A stretch of DNA of 64,000 bases from Campanula takesimana (lineage: Eukaryota > Streptophyta > Magnoliopsida > Asterales > Campanulaceae): assembly GCA_026119855.1 (NCBI GenBank), contig JAOWBW010000427.1, forward strand, positions 310,001-374,000, given 5' to 3'. The translations under genes and the position numbers were made by a program. The notes under the pieces are model-generated. The model saw only the letters and a program-made list of their open reading frames with translations. It did no database searches and had not been told where the DNA came from. Of this stretch, positions 37,756 through 50,380 are shown piece by piece; within the stretch, counting starts at the first letter, position 1, and the number at the start of each line of letters is the position of its first letter.

Positions 37756-37960
37756 CGGCACTCTATTAATCTTTCATTACTTTCTAGTTAGATTTTCGGT
37801 CTTTAGTTCATAGCATTTATCAATTTAGATATTCCTTTATTATTATAAATAAAGTTTCTTTCTCACAACTTTATCTTAAGCACGGCCCGAGCATTACTTA
37901 GCAATGCCGAGATCGTCATTCCAAATTAAGACTTAAATTTCACGACTCAAGACAATTCAA

Positions 37961-38318
37961 AACCTAATTCTGTCGGCTAGTGCTCTCAAATCTGGGTCAA
38001 GATTAATACATCTAGTTCCCACGACAATTTGAGACTAGCCATGAGTTAGTTCTTACAAAACTGAGCTCCTAACGCTCGTCACGGCCACCACGGTGAACGA
38101 CCACGGCCTATAAACATATCCTAGCTCGGCTACATTTAAAACCTAATTCGGCCGGCCAGTACTCTCAAATTTGGGTTAAGATTATTACATCTAGTCCCCA
38201 TGACAATTTGAGACTAGCCATGAGTTAGTCCTTGCAAAATCGAGCATTTAACACTCGCCACGACCCATAACGGTGATCGACCACGGCCTACAAACACAGC
38301 CTTAACCGGCTGCAAAAA
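37961..38318. repeat. 179-bp tandem duplication in the Tat 3' region
   Basis: AACCTAATTC starts both copies (37961 and 38140). They share CAATTTGAGACTAGCCATGA and CCACGGCCTA segments, with about 10-15% difference by eye. The duplication lies between the integrase end and the antisense gene. Confidence 0.85.
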
Positions 38319-38637
38319 AATCACGCCATTCTAGACTGTTAATACATCTCAAACCGAGATAAAGTAACATGAACAGGTGACGCGATGACACTTCGCTACA
38401 TAACAGTCAAGGAAACAAGGGCTAATTTACGCCTCAAGCTGAGGTAGATAAGTCCCTACAAATATCAAATGTTTAGACTCCCCCAAACACTCTGGGCCGA
38501 GTGCCATAAATTTTTAAAAAACAAGAGATCTGTGTTTGGACTCCCCCAGACGACGCTGGGCTGAGTCATGCAAATACTTGGCAACAAAAACTAATTGTAC
38601 CGAATGGCCTCATCGGCCTTACATCACAAAAATAACC

Positions 38638-41453
38638 TTAATCCACACCAGCATTTGCATCAGTCGCGGCTCTTTCCAAAAGCTTTTCAAAGTTATTAGG
38701 GTCCAATGCTGGTGGATCCCAAACAGATCTGTTAGCCTTTCGGTCCCGAGCCTTGATGACTCTGAGAGCGCCTTCAGAAAATGGGACCATAGAGTGAGCC
38801 GCCCTTGCCTCTACGCTGTAAGCATCATGCTGAAAAAGACGAGCACATTTCTCCAACGGCACGTTAACTTCCGGATCGATGTAGAGAAGACGAGTCAAAT
38901 TAGACCAGGCATCATTGTACACCGTGCCGACACGGTCGCTCAAATCCTCCCTAAACTGGGGCCCCTTCTTGTAAGCTTCAACAGCGGCTTTCTCCTTTCC
39001 CACCACGCTCTCCTCCAAACGATCATATCGGTCTTCTAACAGGGCAAGTCTTTCCTCGGCCGTGGCCTTCTTAACAGCGAGCATCTCAACCCTCTTCCTT
39101 TCTTCCTCGACATCGGCTTTTGAAGACGACAAAGACTCATTCAAAGTAGTCAACTCGGCCTTAGCTTGACGTTGCAGAGTATCGAGAGAGGCCTTTTCCT
39201 TCTCCAAAGTAATCACCTTACCATTAAGATCACCGTTAAGATCTTTGAGCTTCCCCACCTCGGCTTCTTTTTCCTTCAAAGATTCATAGACTTGTCGGTA
39301 CATGGTGTAATCAACCTGTGCAAGGGAAGCAAGCTGCAAAAAAGGAAAAGTGAGCAAATAGGTGAAGAGTGCAAAGAAGCCGGGATAACCAGAAATAGTA
39401 CCTCGCTAAGTATCAAGCCCTTACGGTTCAGCATTTGTTGAGAGGTGAGTCTCTCGGTAGCCAGCTTGTCTATGGTATCGGCATTCATAGCCCTTTTTAT
39501 CACTGGCCCCCTTCTTTAGACGAAGACCTGACCGAACCGACACGTCCAAGCCTTAAAGGATGGAGACTTCACCAAAACACTCCACCCAGCGTTTCACCTC
39601 GTCTTCAGAAGTAACGGTGTCAGAAACAGAGTCAGGAGTAGAAAGAGCCACCCTCTTCGCGGACCGATCACAGGTCTCCCTGACCTCTTCTGGACCTTTT
39701 CTGGCGACCATGAACGTCTCCCCGTTCCACCTCATTCATGACTTGAGCGTCCTGACCCTGGCCCTGACTCTGAGTCTGGTTATCTGAAGGGGCTTGCTCA
39801 GTCTCGGGGACTACATCTTCGGTACCCCCACCAGCCTCCTCGATGAATCAGTTCGTCAGAGGGACCGCTGAAGCTTCTTTATTTTGGAGCAGCGCCTGCC
39901 TAGCGTCCATATCGGCATGATGTTTTTCCAAGGCAGCGGTCCTCGATCTTTCCTTCTTCAAACTGGCCGCCTCAACAGGATCAGCTTCATCGACCTCGAT
40001 CTCGGTTATTTGTTCCATAGTCAAAACTGCATAGAAGATAAATATCAGACCGAGACGAGACAGAAAATCAGGAAGGAAAAAAGAGCAAGGTTTGATAATT
40101 ACAGTCTATCGTGTCTTCAGTCTTAAGACAAATATTGTTCTGCTCTTGGCAACGCACGCACTCATGAAGAAAAACAAAGTTTGGGTGGACAATCCAATCC
40201 GGAAATCTATTCCCTCGCAAAACATCCACCTTGGGTATAACGCCGTCAAGAGGCCCCTTCATCAACCCGGCTTGGACATAGTACCGAGGATCCCTTCCCA
40301 GCTCACTCCAATCCAGGGTACCAAGGTTAGAAAACTCCTCAAGTTTGGTGTTCAAGTCGTCGCTCCATTCAGGCTTATGGATCTCAGTAGGACGACACGA
40401 AACATAATCCGGAACATCAAACTCCCAGACAAAACGGGACTCTACTCTAATCACATGGGCGTTCCACCCATACACTTTACTGACAGTGCCAGAAATAAGA
40501 GAGATGATTTTGGGTTTGGAAGAGTCCGACTTAATGGTTAAAGTCCTCATAGCCTTGTTAAAACTCACGTTGAAAAAATGATCAAAGGCAGACATACATG
40601 GCTCGAAGTTAAGACTACGGCACAATACGAAACTGACCAAATACCGAATGGCGTTGGCGCCGATATGAGCCGACACGATCTCCCAAGACTTCAGGAATTC
40701 GTTGATAAAGGGATCAAGAGGGAGCCTTAAACCTAGCTGAAACTGCTTGAAGAAAAATGAAACGACTGCCTGATCATAATAAAAATTATGGACTTTCTCA
40801 TCGGTGTCCAAAGGAACGGCTTTACTATAATACAAGCGATATTCGTTACGATCTATTCTATACCGGGAATACAGAGCCTCTAACATCTCGTCTCCAGGTT
40901 TGGGATGTCTGTCTACAACAGGACCTGACTTCCCCATTTTCTTACTCGTTGTCCTAGCACCGGCACCTCGTCTCGGCCTGGAAACACTGGCATCAAAACG
41001 GTCCACTATTCTATCAGATGTGCTCTCCCCGGCCATACCTATAGAAGAAACAAAGGGGTTAGACTCATCGAGAAGCCTTGATAAGTCCATACTCCCCCCC
41101 GAATCGACTACTGGGACCGAGGAGGTTGCACCCTCAAGACGAGATCGAATCAAGGACTTGTCTTTTACATAGAATAAGTAAATATGGTCAAGGACCTTAT
41201 CCTCATTATCAAAGACAATCATATCGGCATCCTCACCCTCCCTAACTCTCGGGACATAGAATCCAGATAGATACCTCAGATCTTCTCTAGGTGACCCCCT
41301 AGAATATAGGATATCTCCCACGGCTAGTAACGACAACATATTCCAATGCCCATTTGATTCAATATAAATCCTATTGTTTCTTTGATAGAAACCATACAAG
41401 GGATTTGTACCCGAAGTCGAAGGACCAGACATTAGAAGAAGGCGAAAGTTCAA
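38638..41453 (-). pseudogene. Antisense multi-exon gene inside the Tat element
   Basis: The first block, 41453-40085, is a 450-residue frame (a likely start MSGPSTSGTNP at about 41432). Its second half (DQAVVSFFFKQFQLGLRLPL...IRYLVSFVLCRS) resembles the plant 'putative gypsy-type transposon' domain. It ends at a GTAATT donor. A TATGCAG acceptor at about 40030 opens MEQITEIEVDEADPVEAA..., an acidic, Gln-rich stretch with one stop and a frame change. Next come a block at about 39503-39400 ending in a GTACTA donor and a block at 39350-38638 with a long coiled coil (LKEKEAEVGKLKDLNGDL...). This gives at least four blocks with apparent introns. Function unknown. Damage (at least one stop and a frameshift) suggests this copy is dead. 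Confidence 0.65.
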
Positions 41454-42334
41454 AGAATATAGCTAAATTGAGCAATGGCGGACGAAACAGTAAAATCTTC
41501 AAAGAAATGCCCGGAACCCTAACTATGGAAAATCGACAAAAGTGAGGGTGAAAAATACCTTAAAAATGGAAAGGGATCGGAGGAAGCTAGTCGAAAGGCT
41601 GCCTTAAACACTTTGATCGGAGCAAGTCGACGAGAACCAGAGCACGAAGCGGAGCTGCGAACCGGCAGTAGTAGAATCTCTTACTCTTTTTGAAAAATCT
41701 CGGAAAAGTGAAATGAAAAGGGGAAAATTTGAATTTATATTCCGGGTCGGATGGGTCATACCCGACTCGAACCCGAGCGCAAGTGTAAACCCGTGGGTTG
41801 GCACGTTCCCCACTAAGATTCATCATTACCCCTAATTAATAGGGGTGTGTTTTCAAGGGGGATGTCTTGTCAATCAATCCTACGCGCCGCCTGACAGTGA
41901 ACAGTCCAAGGAAAAACGTTTGAAGACAACTCAACCGTCAAAACCGGTGACGAGTCAATAGGCATAAAAGTGCCAACCTGGAACCACAGACGTGACGAGT
42001 CGGAGGGTCAAATAAGACGAGATCCAGAGATGTCCAAATTACCGAGGACCCCATTCACGGTTTGACTTACGGTAGATGTCAACGGACCGGGAGGATGCCA
42101 AGGTACAATTGCCGAGATACATATGGACGAATACCAGCCTAGATCGAGCTGTAAATTAAACAGATCAAGTTGAAGGTGCATATGCATAGAATAAACAATT
42201 CAAGACAATGACGAAAAGCATAAAAGATGGTTCCATTATACATACCCAAAAGACCCCCACAACAAGGCCGGGGGCCTGACCTATACGAAATAAAAAAAAA
42301 AGAAAGAAACTACTGGATCATCCTAACTAAAGAT

Positions 42335-42706
42335 TCAAGAAAGATCACAATCTTGATCTTCATCATCTTCCTCCCACTCAACGTCTCCATCGTACCCATA
42401 TTCATCAATAATAATGGGTTCTAGATCATCATCATCTTTATTATCATCCTCGTCCTCGTCCTCATCCTCTGACTCTTCTGCACCTGAATCATCATCGGAA
42501 AATTCATTCTCGCTGAAGATTGGATTCGGTTCTGAGAACTCATCATTACTGTAGGACGGGGAGTCTTCCACCGGGAAGGATGAACCTTGTTTTGGAGGGG
42601 ATATAGAGTCATGACTGCCCGATGAACTTGAAACTCCAGTCTGGTTTTCTTCGTCTGAATCTACTTCCTCCGGGAATGCATCGTCATAATTTCTTTTCGA
42701 AGCCAT
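42335..42706 (-). CDS. Antisense acidic protein of the Tat element
   Basis: An intact 123-residue frame, MASKRNYDDAF then almost only Asp, Glu, Ser and Gly, with a run of alternating Glu-Asp near residues 75-95 and the C-terminus DQDCDLS. A minus-strand TATA-like TATATAT lies at about 42776-42782, about 70 bp upstream of the ATG. No family recognised; an acidic chaperone-like or chromatin-binding role is only a guess. It lies just inside the 3' LTR. Confidence 0.6.
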   Translation of the reverse strand: MASKRNYDDAFPEEVDSDEENQTGVSSSSGSHDSISPPKQGSSFPVEDSPSYSNDEFSEPNPIFSENEFSDDDSGAEESEDEDEDEDDNKDDDDLEPIIIDEYGYDGDVEWEEDDEDQDCDLS

Positions 42707-43005
42707 TGGAGGTTTTCTTGAGAGGATCTTGAAGAAGATGGAATTTGTAGGAGTAAAATTCCGAGCGACAGCCCATATATACCCTCAGAATATAAGGGGG
42801 TGGAATATTTATTTCAGTCATAATTGTGGTGCAATTAATGAGTGCTCGCTCTCCAAGAGAAATAATGATTTCACCTGGGAAAAATCAGCATGCCATCAGG
42901 AAATCTAAACCTCAAAGGATTTTGGCGCTAAACATCAAATCAGAGTAAATGAAGTGCAGAGCAAGTACGAGGGGCACAGTTTCTACTCGGCATGCCGAGA
43001 TAGAA

Positions 43006-43018
43006 ACTCGGGGGCCAC
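43006..43018 (+). promoter_or_regulatory. Polypurine tract region of the Tat element
   Basis: AACTCGGGGGCCA immediately precedes the 3' LTR and is the typical Tat plus-strand primer site. Confidence 0.7.
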
Positions 43019-43678
43019 TGAACGATATAAACCGACTTGGGTAAATGTGACCCATATGCTCTGGGCCCATATACCAAGGGACCCATCTCATAAAGGCTCA
43101 TAATCTCATGCCGACATAAGCTAGGCCGAGCAGGCAGGCCTTGCCTAGGCCGAGATCCAAGGACTTAATCCCTAGCCGACCTCTATGCCGAGACGAGCTG
43201 GATGACGGGCCGACCTATACCAGAAACCTCCCATTATCATTGGGAGCCCACTTACAGAGTTTGATTGTAACTCTAATAGTGAAGATCCTTATCTAAACAA
43301 GGATATCTCTTCTACAAGATAAATGGGATACCACTCATCCTTATCCAGAGTCTATCTCCAAGGAATACGAGTCCCACATTAACACGGGCTCCCTGACTTT
43401 CTTAACAAGTCATGACTCATTCACCCGCGCCTATATAAACAGGTCCTCTACACAGGAAACGGGTAATGAACTCTTTGGCTCAGAACTAGTCAATTGATTT
43501 CTCTATTCACATATATCACCCGTATTCTTACTCTCACGCTGGAGGGCCTTCGCCGGTGAAGCCCCGGCGTAGTTTACGTTTGTTCATTGTGCGCAGATCC
43601 GAACGGGGAAGTTCTCATTGCTGGATTTATCCGAACCGCTAGACAAAGGGCTGATCCGACACGTTTTTGGCAGCATCA
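43019..43678 (+). repeat. 3' LTR of the Tat element
   Basis: Aligns with 31006-31664. TATA box at 43432-43439. Followed by ACTAA, the right copy of the target duplication. Confidence 0.95.
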
Positions 43679-43683
43679 ACTAA

Positions 43684-43992
43684 CATCCAATACGGATCTA
43701 GCGTGAAATTGACATTTGGCACAACGTTTGAGATTCGTTAGTTTCGTTATGTTTTGTTAGGGTTCTGGCAACCTAACTGGTGCCCCTTCTCCAACCCTAC
43801 CCCAAGAATTCTTCACCCACCCACATTTTCGCCCCTGCCTTACACATCTCCGACGCTGTCAGCTTTTAGTTTAATGGCATGTGCATATAAATATTAAGGT
43901 GTGGAAATTGAAGGAAGGAAATGGGTGCGCCAGAGAAAGAGCAACACTAAAAAAAGAGGGAGGGATGCCAGAGAAGGAGGTCAAAGAGAATA
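43684..43992. other. Intergenic segment after the gypsy insertion
   Basis: No gene or repeat end recognised. It is the continuation of the pre-insertion sequence that ended at 31005. Confidence 0.4.
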
Positions 43993-44750
43993 CTCCTTCC
44001 GTATCAAATCACTTTGCACTAATTTTCTTTTTTTAATGTTTCAATGATAAGTCTCATTTTCTAAAATGTTTAAATTTTATTATTTTTCTATTCTCCCTAC
44101 CCACTTGTCATGCTCACACGCTTAATTTTAGATAGGGATGGCAATTTGACCGAATCCGATCCGATCTGAAAAATTAGGGTTTGGTTTGCAATTTTTAAAA
44201 CCCGAGCGGGTTCGGACCGGATTCGGATAATGCTGATGACCCGACCCGACCCGAACCATAATGACCCGCTCCGAACCCGACCCGATCCGAACCCTTAATA
44301 AAAGGTGAATTTTAAATATTTCAAATATTATTTTAAATTTTATTTTTTCTAATTTGTGTTTGTAAGTGAGATTTTGATGATTTTAGACTATTTTCCATAC
44401 AACATTCAACATTGTGCTTACAAATATATTTTAATTAATTAATTTTGAGCTAAAAAAATAGACTTTTAATAAGATTGGGGTCGGATCGGGTCGGTCACGG
44501 TTTCTTGAATTTTCGGATCGGCTCGGGTTCAGATCGGTGTGTTTGAGGTTCGGATCGGGTTCGGGTCGGCCATGATCCGATCCGAACCCGACCCGTTGCC
44601 ATCCCTAATTTTAGACCCCACTTATAAATCACACTCAACTTATCTTACTCACAACCTCTTTCCCACTCACAATACTTTTGAATTTATATATTTTTTCGTT
44701 GATTCTCGTGCATCTTCAAAAATTGTGCATGTGTTTTGAGACGAAGGGAG
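43993..44750. mobile_element. Stowaway-like MITE split by a nested element
   Basis: CTCCTTCCGTATCAAATCACTTTGCAC at the left, inverted GTGCATGTGTTTTGAGACGAAGGGAG at the right. The middle (44133-44606) is a later insertion. Confidence 0.75.
44133..44606. mobile_element. TIR element with GGGATGGCAA ends and CCCGACCC-rich arms
   Basis: AGGGATGGCAA opens at 44134 and TTGCCATCCCT closes at 44606. AATTTTAGA is found just outside both ends (44124-44132 and from 44607 on), a 9-bp duplication fitting Mutator-like elements. Long inner arms of ACCCGACCCGAACC and GGGTTCGGATCGG words are complementary, so it can fold over most of its length. Confidence 0.75.
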
Positions 44751-44896
44751 TACAATACACAATTAATGTTTGGGGGATAGAATTGATTAGTTATTGCAAT
44801 GAAGATAACAAATAATAAAAAGAGAGGTAGGAGTAGTTATGAAAGTAAAATATTTTAAATGATCAAACAGTGAATAATATTCACTACAAACCTATA

Positions 44897-45430
44897 CTCC
44901 TTCCGTCCTATTTTATACTTTAAAATTTCTTTTTTAAGTGTCCCATTTTAAACCTCAAAAACATTTTTTTATACTTCTTTATTTGGTGGGGCCCATATGT
45001 CACACACACAACAACCATCTACTAACTATTCTATGCCCTCACCTTCTCTATTTTACCAATTTTCTATACTCACAATATTCTATGCCACTTTTGTACTCCC
45101 ACCGTCCCGTTTCAAATAACAAAAAGCTGTCGATGCACAAAATTAAGTATAAATTGAAAAGATGAATTATGAGTGTAGATAGTTGGGTATGTACGAAAGT
45201 ATGGTGTGGAATAGTATGTGAGTTAGTTGATGCAAGCATGACGAATGAGCTTATTAATTAAAAATTATTGAAAAATTTATATTTTTGGATTTTTATTTTT
45301 TAATTTTTAACTAGACACTTAAAATGATAAATTTACAATTTACGGATGAAGTATTTTAAAATAAAACATTATTTTTCTTCTTAGTTTTTGAACCCAATTT
45401 TTTTTAAAGTATAAAATAGGCCGGAGGGAG
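44897..45430. mobile_element. Stowaway-like MITE with a probable second MITE inside
   Basis: CTCCTTCCGTCCTATTTTATACTTTAAAA and inverted ATTTTTTTTAAAGTATAAAATAGGCCGGAGGGAG form the outer pair. An inner element of about 255 bp begins CTCCCACCGTCCCGTTTCAAAT (45096) and ends near TTTACGGATGAAG (45351), less certain. Confidence 0.65.
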
Positions 45431-45679
45431 TACTTAATATATGTCGTACATGTTAAAAAAAATTTAAAAGTAAATTAATGTCCATTTTTAAAAAAATCTA
45501 CTGTATGTTCCAAAATGAATATCTTTTTAAGAAATAACTTTGTTCCTAATTGTTTTTAACATTTTTTTGAAAGTATTTCTTTTTTGAGAATACCTACTCA
45601 TCAATAATAATCAATTTTTTCTTTTTTTTAAAGTAATTTTTTTGGGAAGGAATTTAAGAATTTTGAAGGAAATAAATAA

Positions 45680-45835
45680 GGGTGTTGTTATACACACCCG
45701 TAAAACTTATAAATATACCCGTAACAGTGCATTACAGTGTTGTACCATCTAAAATTTCAAAGTACCATCTAAAATTTCAAGCATTCTACGGGTACGGGTG
45801 TATCCATAAGTTTACGGGTGTGTATAACAACACCC
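45680..45835. mobile_element. Mutator-type MITE with perfect 25-bp ends
   Basis: The first 25 bases from GGGTGTTGTTATACACACCC onward are an exact reverse complement of the last 25. AATAAATAA lies on both sides (45671-45679 and 45836-45844), a perfect 9-bp duplication. Inside, TACCATCTAAAATTTCAA is tandemly repeated twice. It lies about 250 bp upstream of the RRG start codon, within the likely promoter. Confidence 0.92.
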
Positions 45836-46082
45836 AATAAATAATCGAAGTTTAAAACCGTGCAGTGGGGTGTTAATCAAGTTAGGTTTGATTTTGTGAT
45901 GACAATCTCACAATCCATTTCAGCTGATGAAGTAATACGGGCTTCAACGATACCCCGGCAAAAATAACAATCTTTGTTTCGTTTCTGAAGGCTGAGCTCA
46001 GCCGCCCACGGCCGCCGGCTGTTCCAATGTTTCAACAACAATTACTCTATTGAATAAACCCTAACAACAACTGATTCAGTGA

Positions 46083-49000
46083 ATGGGGAGATGTAAAGCT
46101 TCCCTTTCCCTCCTCTCTCGATTCCACCTCCTATCTCAATCTCAATCTCAATCTTTCCTCCGCCACCGCTACCACCACCCCACCCCTTTTCGCCGCCGCC
46201 TTCAACCTTCCAATTCTTCCCCTTCCTCCGTATTCAGAAACAATTTCTTTACTTTTAGGTCATTTTCTGCTCTCCCAGCAGAATCCCCAATTTACAGCGA
46301 TGAATTTGAACATGGGGCCTGTAATTATGATCCGACTTACTATCAATCATTCGAACCCTCATTTGAAGACGATGAATCTGGAAAAATTTCTGTCCGCGCT
46401 TTCTTTCTCTGTACCAGGTTTCCCCCTCTTTTTTTGAATGGTCATTACATAACATATGTTTTCTTTGGGATTTCTTTGAATCCTTGTTAACTGCTTTTGG
46501 TTTGCTGCTTTTTAGTACGATGTAATTTGTTTTTTTACTGCTTCTTTTCTATGGGCGTGAGTGTTCATAAACCAATTCAAATTATTTGAAATGCCACACA
46601 TTTGGTGAAATGTGCCGGAGCTGGCTTTGCCCAATTATGATTAGAGGGTTTGAGGCTATTGAACTTGACTTGCTTTACTTTTTCCGCTTAGAGAAATGGT
46701 TGGGTGGTGGATCTAGTTTGATATAGGTATTCCATATAGATAATTGCTGAGGAGTTTGTAGATCAAAATTGAATCAGTGTTATCGTTTGAGTACATGATA
46801 AACTTGGACTCTTGTGTGCTCGCTGCTTCGTATTGACTGACATATGCAGTCATAGTGGGTTAGTGGATAGGATTCTAATCATTTTTGGACAATGTCTTAC
46901 TCGAAAAAACCCATTTGCTTAGTTTCTCATAATGCTACAACATGCCTATAACTGTTTGATGATGTTGTGCGAGTATAACAGTACAAACTTTGACACTTGA
47001 ATATCGTGGAAGTAACAATGAACTTTAGGATGGAATCACGATGCTATGTTTCTCCTTTGAGATTATACGCTGTAATATGTTTACTTTGAATTACTGGAAC
47101 ACCACCTTGCAAATAGTATCACCAACTGGATCACTGCAATTTATTAAGTAAACACTGATCATATAATTTCTAAGATTTTGAATGGACTTTCCTTAGTAGT
47201 TTATTAATTTATGCTCCCTCCGTTCCGGAAAGACAATCCCACATTTTTAGTGGTAAATTTAATTGAACTTTGACCATTAATTTACATTAGTTTAAGTATC
47301 CTATTGAAAGTCTAAAAATTGTTATTGGTACTATTTTTAATGGTGTATCAATACCAAGTTTTAAACTTTTATTGGGATAATGTTTTTTTTTCTTCAAAAT
47401 CTTTGGTTAAAATTCAATCAAATTAACCTCACAGAAAGTGGGACTATCTTTCCGGGACGGAGGGCGTTATAGTCTGCAGGAAAAGGAAGTACGTTTAGAG
47501 TTGATATTTGAACTTGGAAGAACATACAAGGATAAGAGGTTAGAACCTTTTACGGAATTTCAGACTCAAACATCATGTGAACGAGAAGAAATATATATAG
47601 ACACAGAGAGAGAGAGAGAGAGAGAGAGTGAATTGAATGGTTTAGACTTTAGATTCAATAACAAAATTCAATGTTGTTCTTGGGGCTAGCAATTGCTTTG
47701 CATTTTCTCATTTCTGCATATTCTGTATTGCGGGATTGAATCCCTCAATCTCATATTTTTTCTGTTGTTCTTTGTTTTTTATTGTTTGGTTTTCTCAGAT
47801 TCATGGTTTTGACAGTATTGATCTGAAGAGCATGCAAGCTGAGAATTCGAGCAATATTATTCCTCCTAGCTCTCGCTCAACAAATTACATTTCCCTCAGA
47901 TTTTGCGATATCCCTACAGATACCACAGTAAGAAAGTCAAAAACTGGTTATTATCCTGGTTCCTTATGCTCTTATGAGAAACTGCTCAAAGAGTTTCTTA
48001 TTCCGTTTGTCTGCCAAAGTCATTAGCCATATTTCCAGTGATACAAATGGCTATTAACTCATAGACTAAATGGTACTTCATCCGTCCCAATTTAATGTTC
48101 ACAGTTTCCTTTCTGATACGTCCCAATTTTAGGTTCATCCTTTGCTTTATTCCCAAAAAGAAAAGCAGTGAACAGTCTTTTGGACAATTTTATCCTTATA
48201 AAGTTCAAATATTACCAAAAAACCTTTACTTACTCAATCTACTTTTTACCCACTTGCATTATGAATCGTGTTTTGGACAATTATATCCTCAACCCACTTG
48301 ACTTACTTGCCCATTTTACATTGATTTCTCTGTCCCCGTGCAAATTCAAAGGGTGAACATTAAATTGGGACGGAGGGAGTAGTTATTACTTACTGTTCCG
48401 AAACTTTTCTGGAAGATTTTATCAAGTAAAAGGTGAAATCAAAAGTATTCCTCCAAACAATCCCCTTTTGAAAGAAAGGGAAAACCATAAAAATGTGCGC
48501 ATATGGCATACAAGTAAGCACATTTTACCACTACAAACTTGGCATGCAGCATTATCCTTAAGATATTAGCATGCAGTTTTTTTTACGCTTTACTCTTGAT
48601 TAAACTTTTAATAAAACTTGGACTGCTACCAAATTTGTCAGTGGGAGTTGATAGTGAATTAGCTATTTCTTTGACCTGCAATTTCAACTTCCAGATTGTC
48701 TTAGCATTGGATTAGTTTTAAAGTTGTCACAAAATTTTTGAATTATCGTGACAATGATGTTTAAACTGGTTTTATTGAGCTTGATTGTTGTGAGGAGGCT
48801 GTGTTGAAGCTGTTGGGTAATGGTTATCAGTGACCATTTTGCGTACATTCTTAATTCCAACCAGATTGACGAATTCTGTGAAAACTTTTAGTTTGGATAT
48901 CTAAATTTTAATAGCAGAATAGTGATATACATAACTTCTTGTGCAGGGTGTTGGAGGTGAAGTGAATAGTATATGTCGTCACATGGTTGTATTTCAGTAT

Positions 49001-49539
49001 GGTTCTGCTATCTTGTTCAATGTGGAGGATCATGAAGTTGAATCATATCTCAATATCGTTAAAAAACATGCTACTGGAATACTTCAAGAAACAAGGAAAG
49101 ATGGTTAGCTCCTTTGGAATTCCTCTTTTCTTATCTTCTTCTAAAAATGAATTTAGAACTTCCTAATTTTTTCTCGGGCTTGAAAATTAAATTGACTTCG
49201 ATATGAAGACTCAATAAATTCTCTGAAAGTGACTTGGAGAGACAAATAAAAAGAATGAGAGAGGGAGGTACATGTTAGCATGTGATTGCTGATGTATATT
49301 ATAGAGTATTTGACACGGAGTTGGTTACAGAAGCTGTTTACTTCTTGTGCTCTTGGTCTCATGGTAGACAGTGGTAAACATAGATTGTTTGCCTTTCAGG
49401 AGACTATCGTTTTTCTGTTTCTTAACGATAACGTCTTCCTATTACACTCTTTGTCCCAAAAGATTGTCCCATTTAACAAGTCAAAATTTTCATAAATGAT
49501 GCTTTACGTTCTTCCTCAAATCATTTTGGGACTAAGGCT

Positions 49540-49571
<32 letters not shown>

Positions 49572-50348
49572 GATGCTTTACTTGCTTGTACCTTTTTGAA
49601 GTCACACTATAATTATTGCCTTTATTTGAAATGGGGCTCTTTTTGGGGAAACCAAAAAGGAAAGCAGGATAATCTTTTGGAAGGAGGGAGTATTGTCAGC
49701 CTAGCCTAGTAAAGAGCGTACAAGTATATCGCACACATGGTTATACCTTTTTAAGAAATAACGACAGTTCTAAATTTAAAAGGTCTTTGAGTTCAATCTA
49801 ATATCAGCCTCCTCATTCTTTTGTATTTAAAGCAAAATGTTGTTTGGCTGATGTACCATTTATGAACAATCCACCTTTGTATGTATGCAAAATATATTAT
49901 TGGACTGATTATTTTAAAAGCAGTGTTGCTGTAGCCGCGGCTATACGATTTACATATTTTTGTGGGCTTGGAGGGGGGGGGGGAAGGGTAGGGATGCAAC
50001 AAGATAGAAGCCCTATTTTATGATTACCCATTGGAGAAGAAAGGTTGAATGATGCAATAAATGGTTTGCATCACCTCTGCAAGGGATCTGCCAGTTCAGA
50101 GATTATGGGCGTTTTAGCCTTGCAATAAAGTCAAAATCCAATTAGGTCTAGAAGCGCAGGGCCGGTCATGTGAGGTTTGGGGCCCAAAGCCAACATTTTG
50201 GCTGAGACCCTCATTTTTGGAAGTATGTGTTTCTTAAATAAAAATTGTTAAACAATTAATACAAAAATAGTAAATATGAATATTTTGTTCTAACTAAAAT
50301 CTGATACATTTTTAAAAGATAATATTTAAATACATCTTTTCTAGCAGC

Positions 50349-50380
<32 letters not shown>

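Larger units (their letters stand above)
31006..43678 (+). mobile_element. Complete Tat-lineage Ty3/gypsy retrotransposon, 12.7 kb
   Basis: The LTRs (31006-31664 and 43019-43678) start TGAACGA and end with CA. ACTAA lies immediately outside on both sides (31001-31005 and 43679-43683). A primer site follows the 5' LTR, and a purine tract with CTCGGGGGCC precedes the 3' LTR. The order is gag, protease, RT, RNase H, a second RNase H, integrase, placing it in the Tat (Retand/Ogre-like) clade. About 5.3 kb between integrase and 3' LTR carries antisense genes. By eye the LTRs differ at about 25 of 658 positions, so the insertion is not recent. Several nonsense changes make it defective. Confidence 0.95.

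Noticed and set aside
47438..47689. 83-residue ORF in RRG intron 1
   Set aside because: It begins inside a MITE end and runs through an (AG)n microsatellite.
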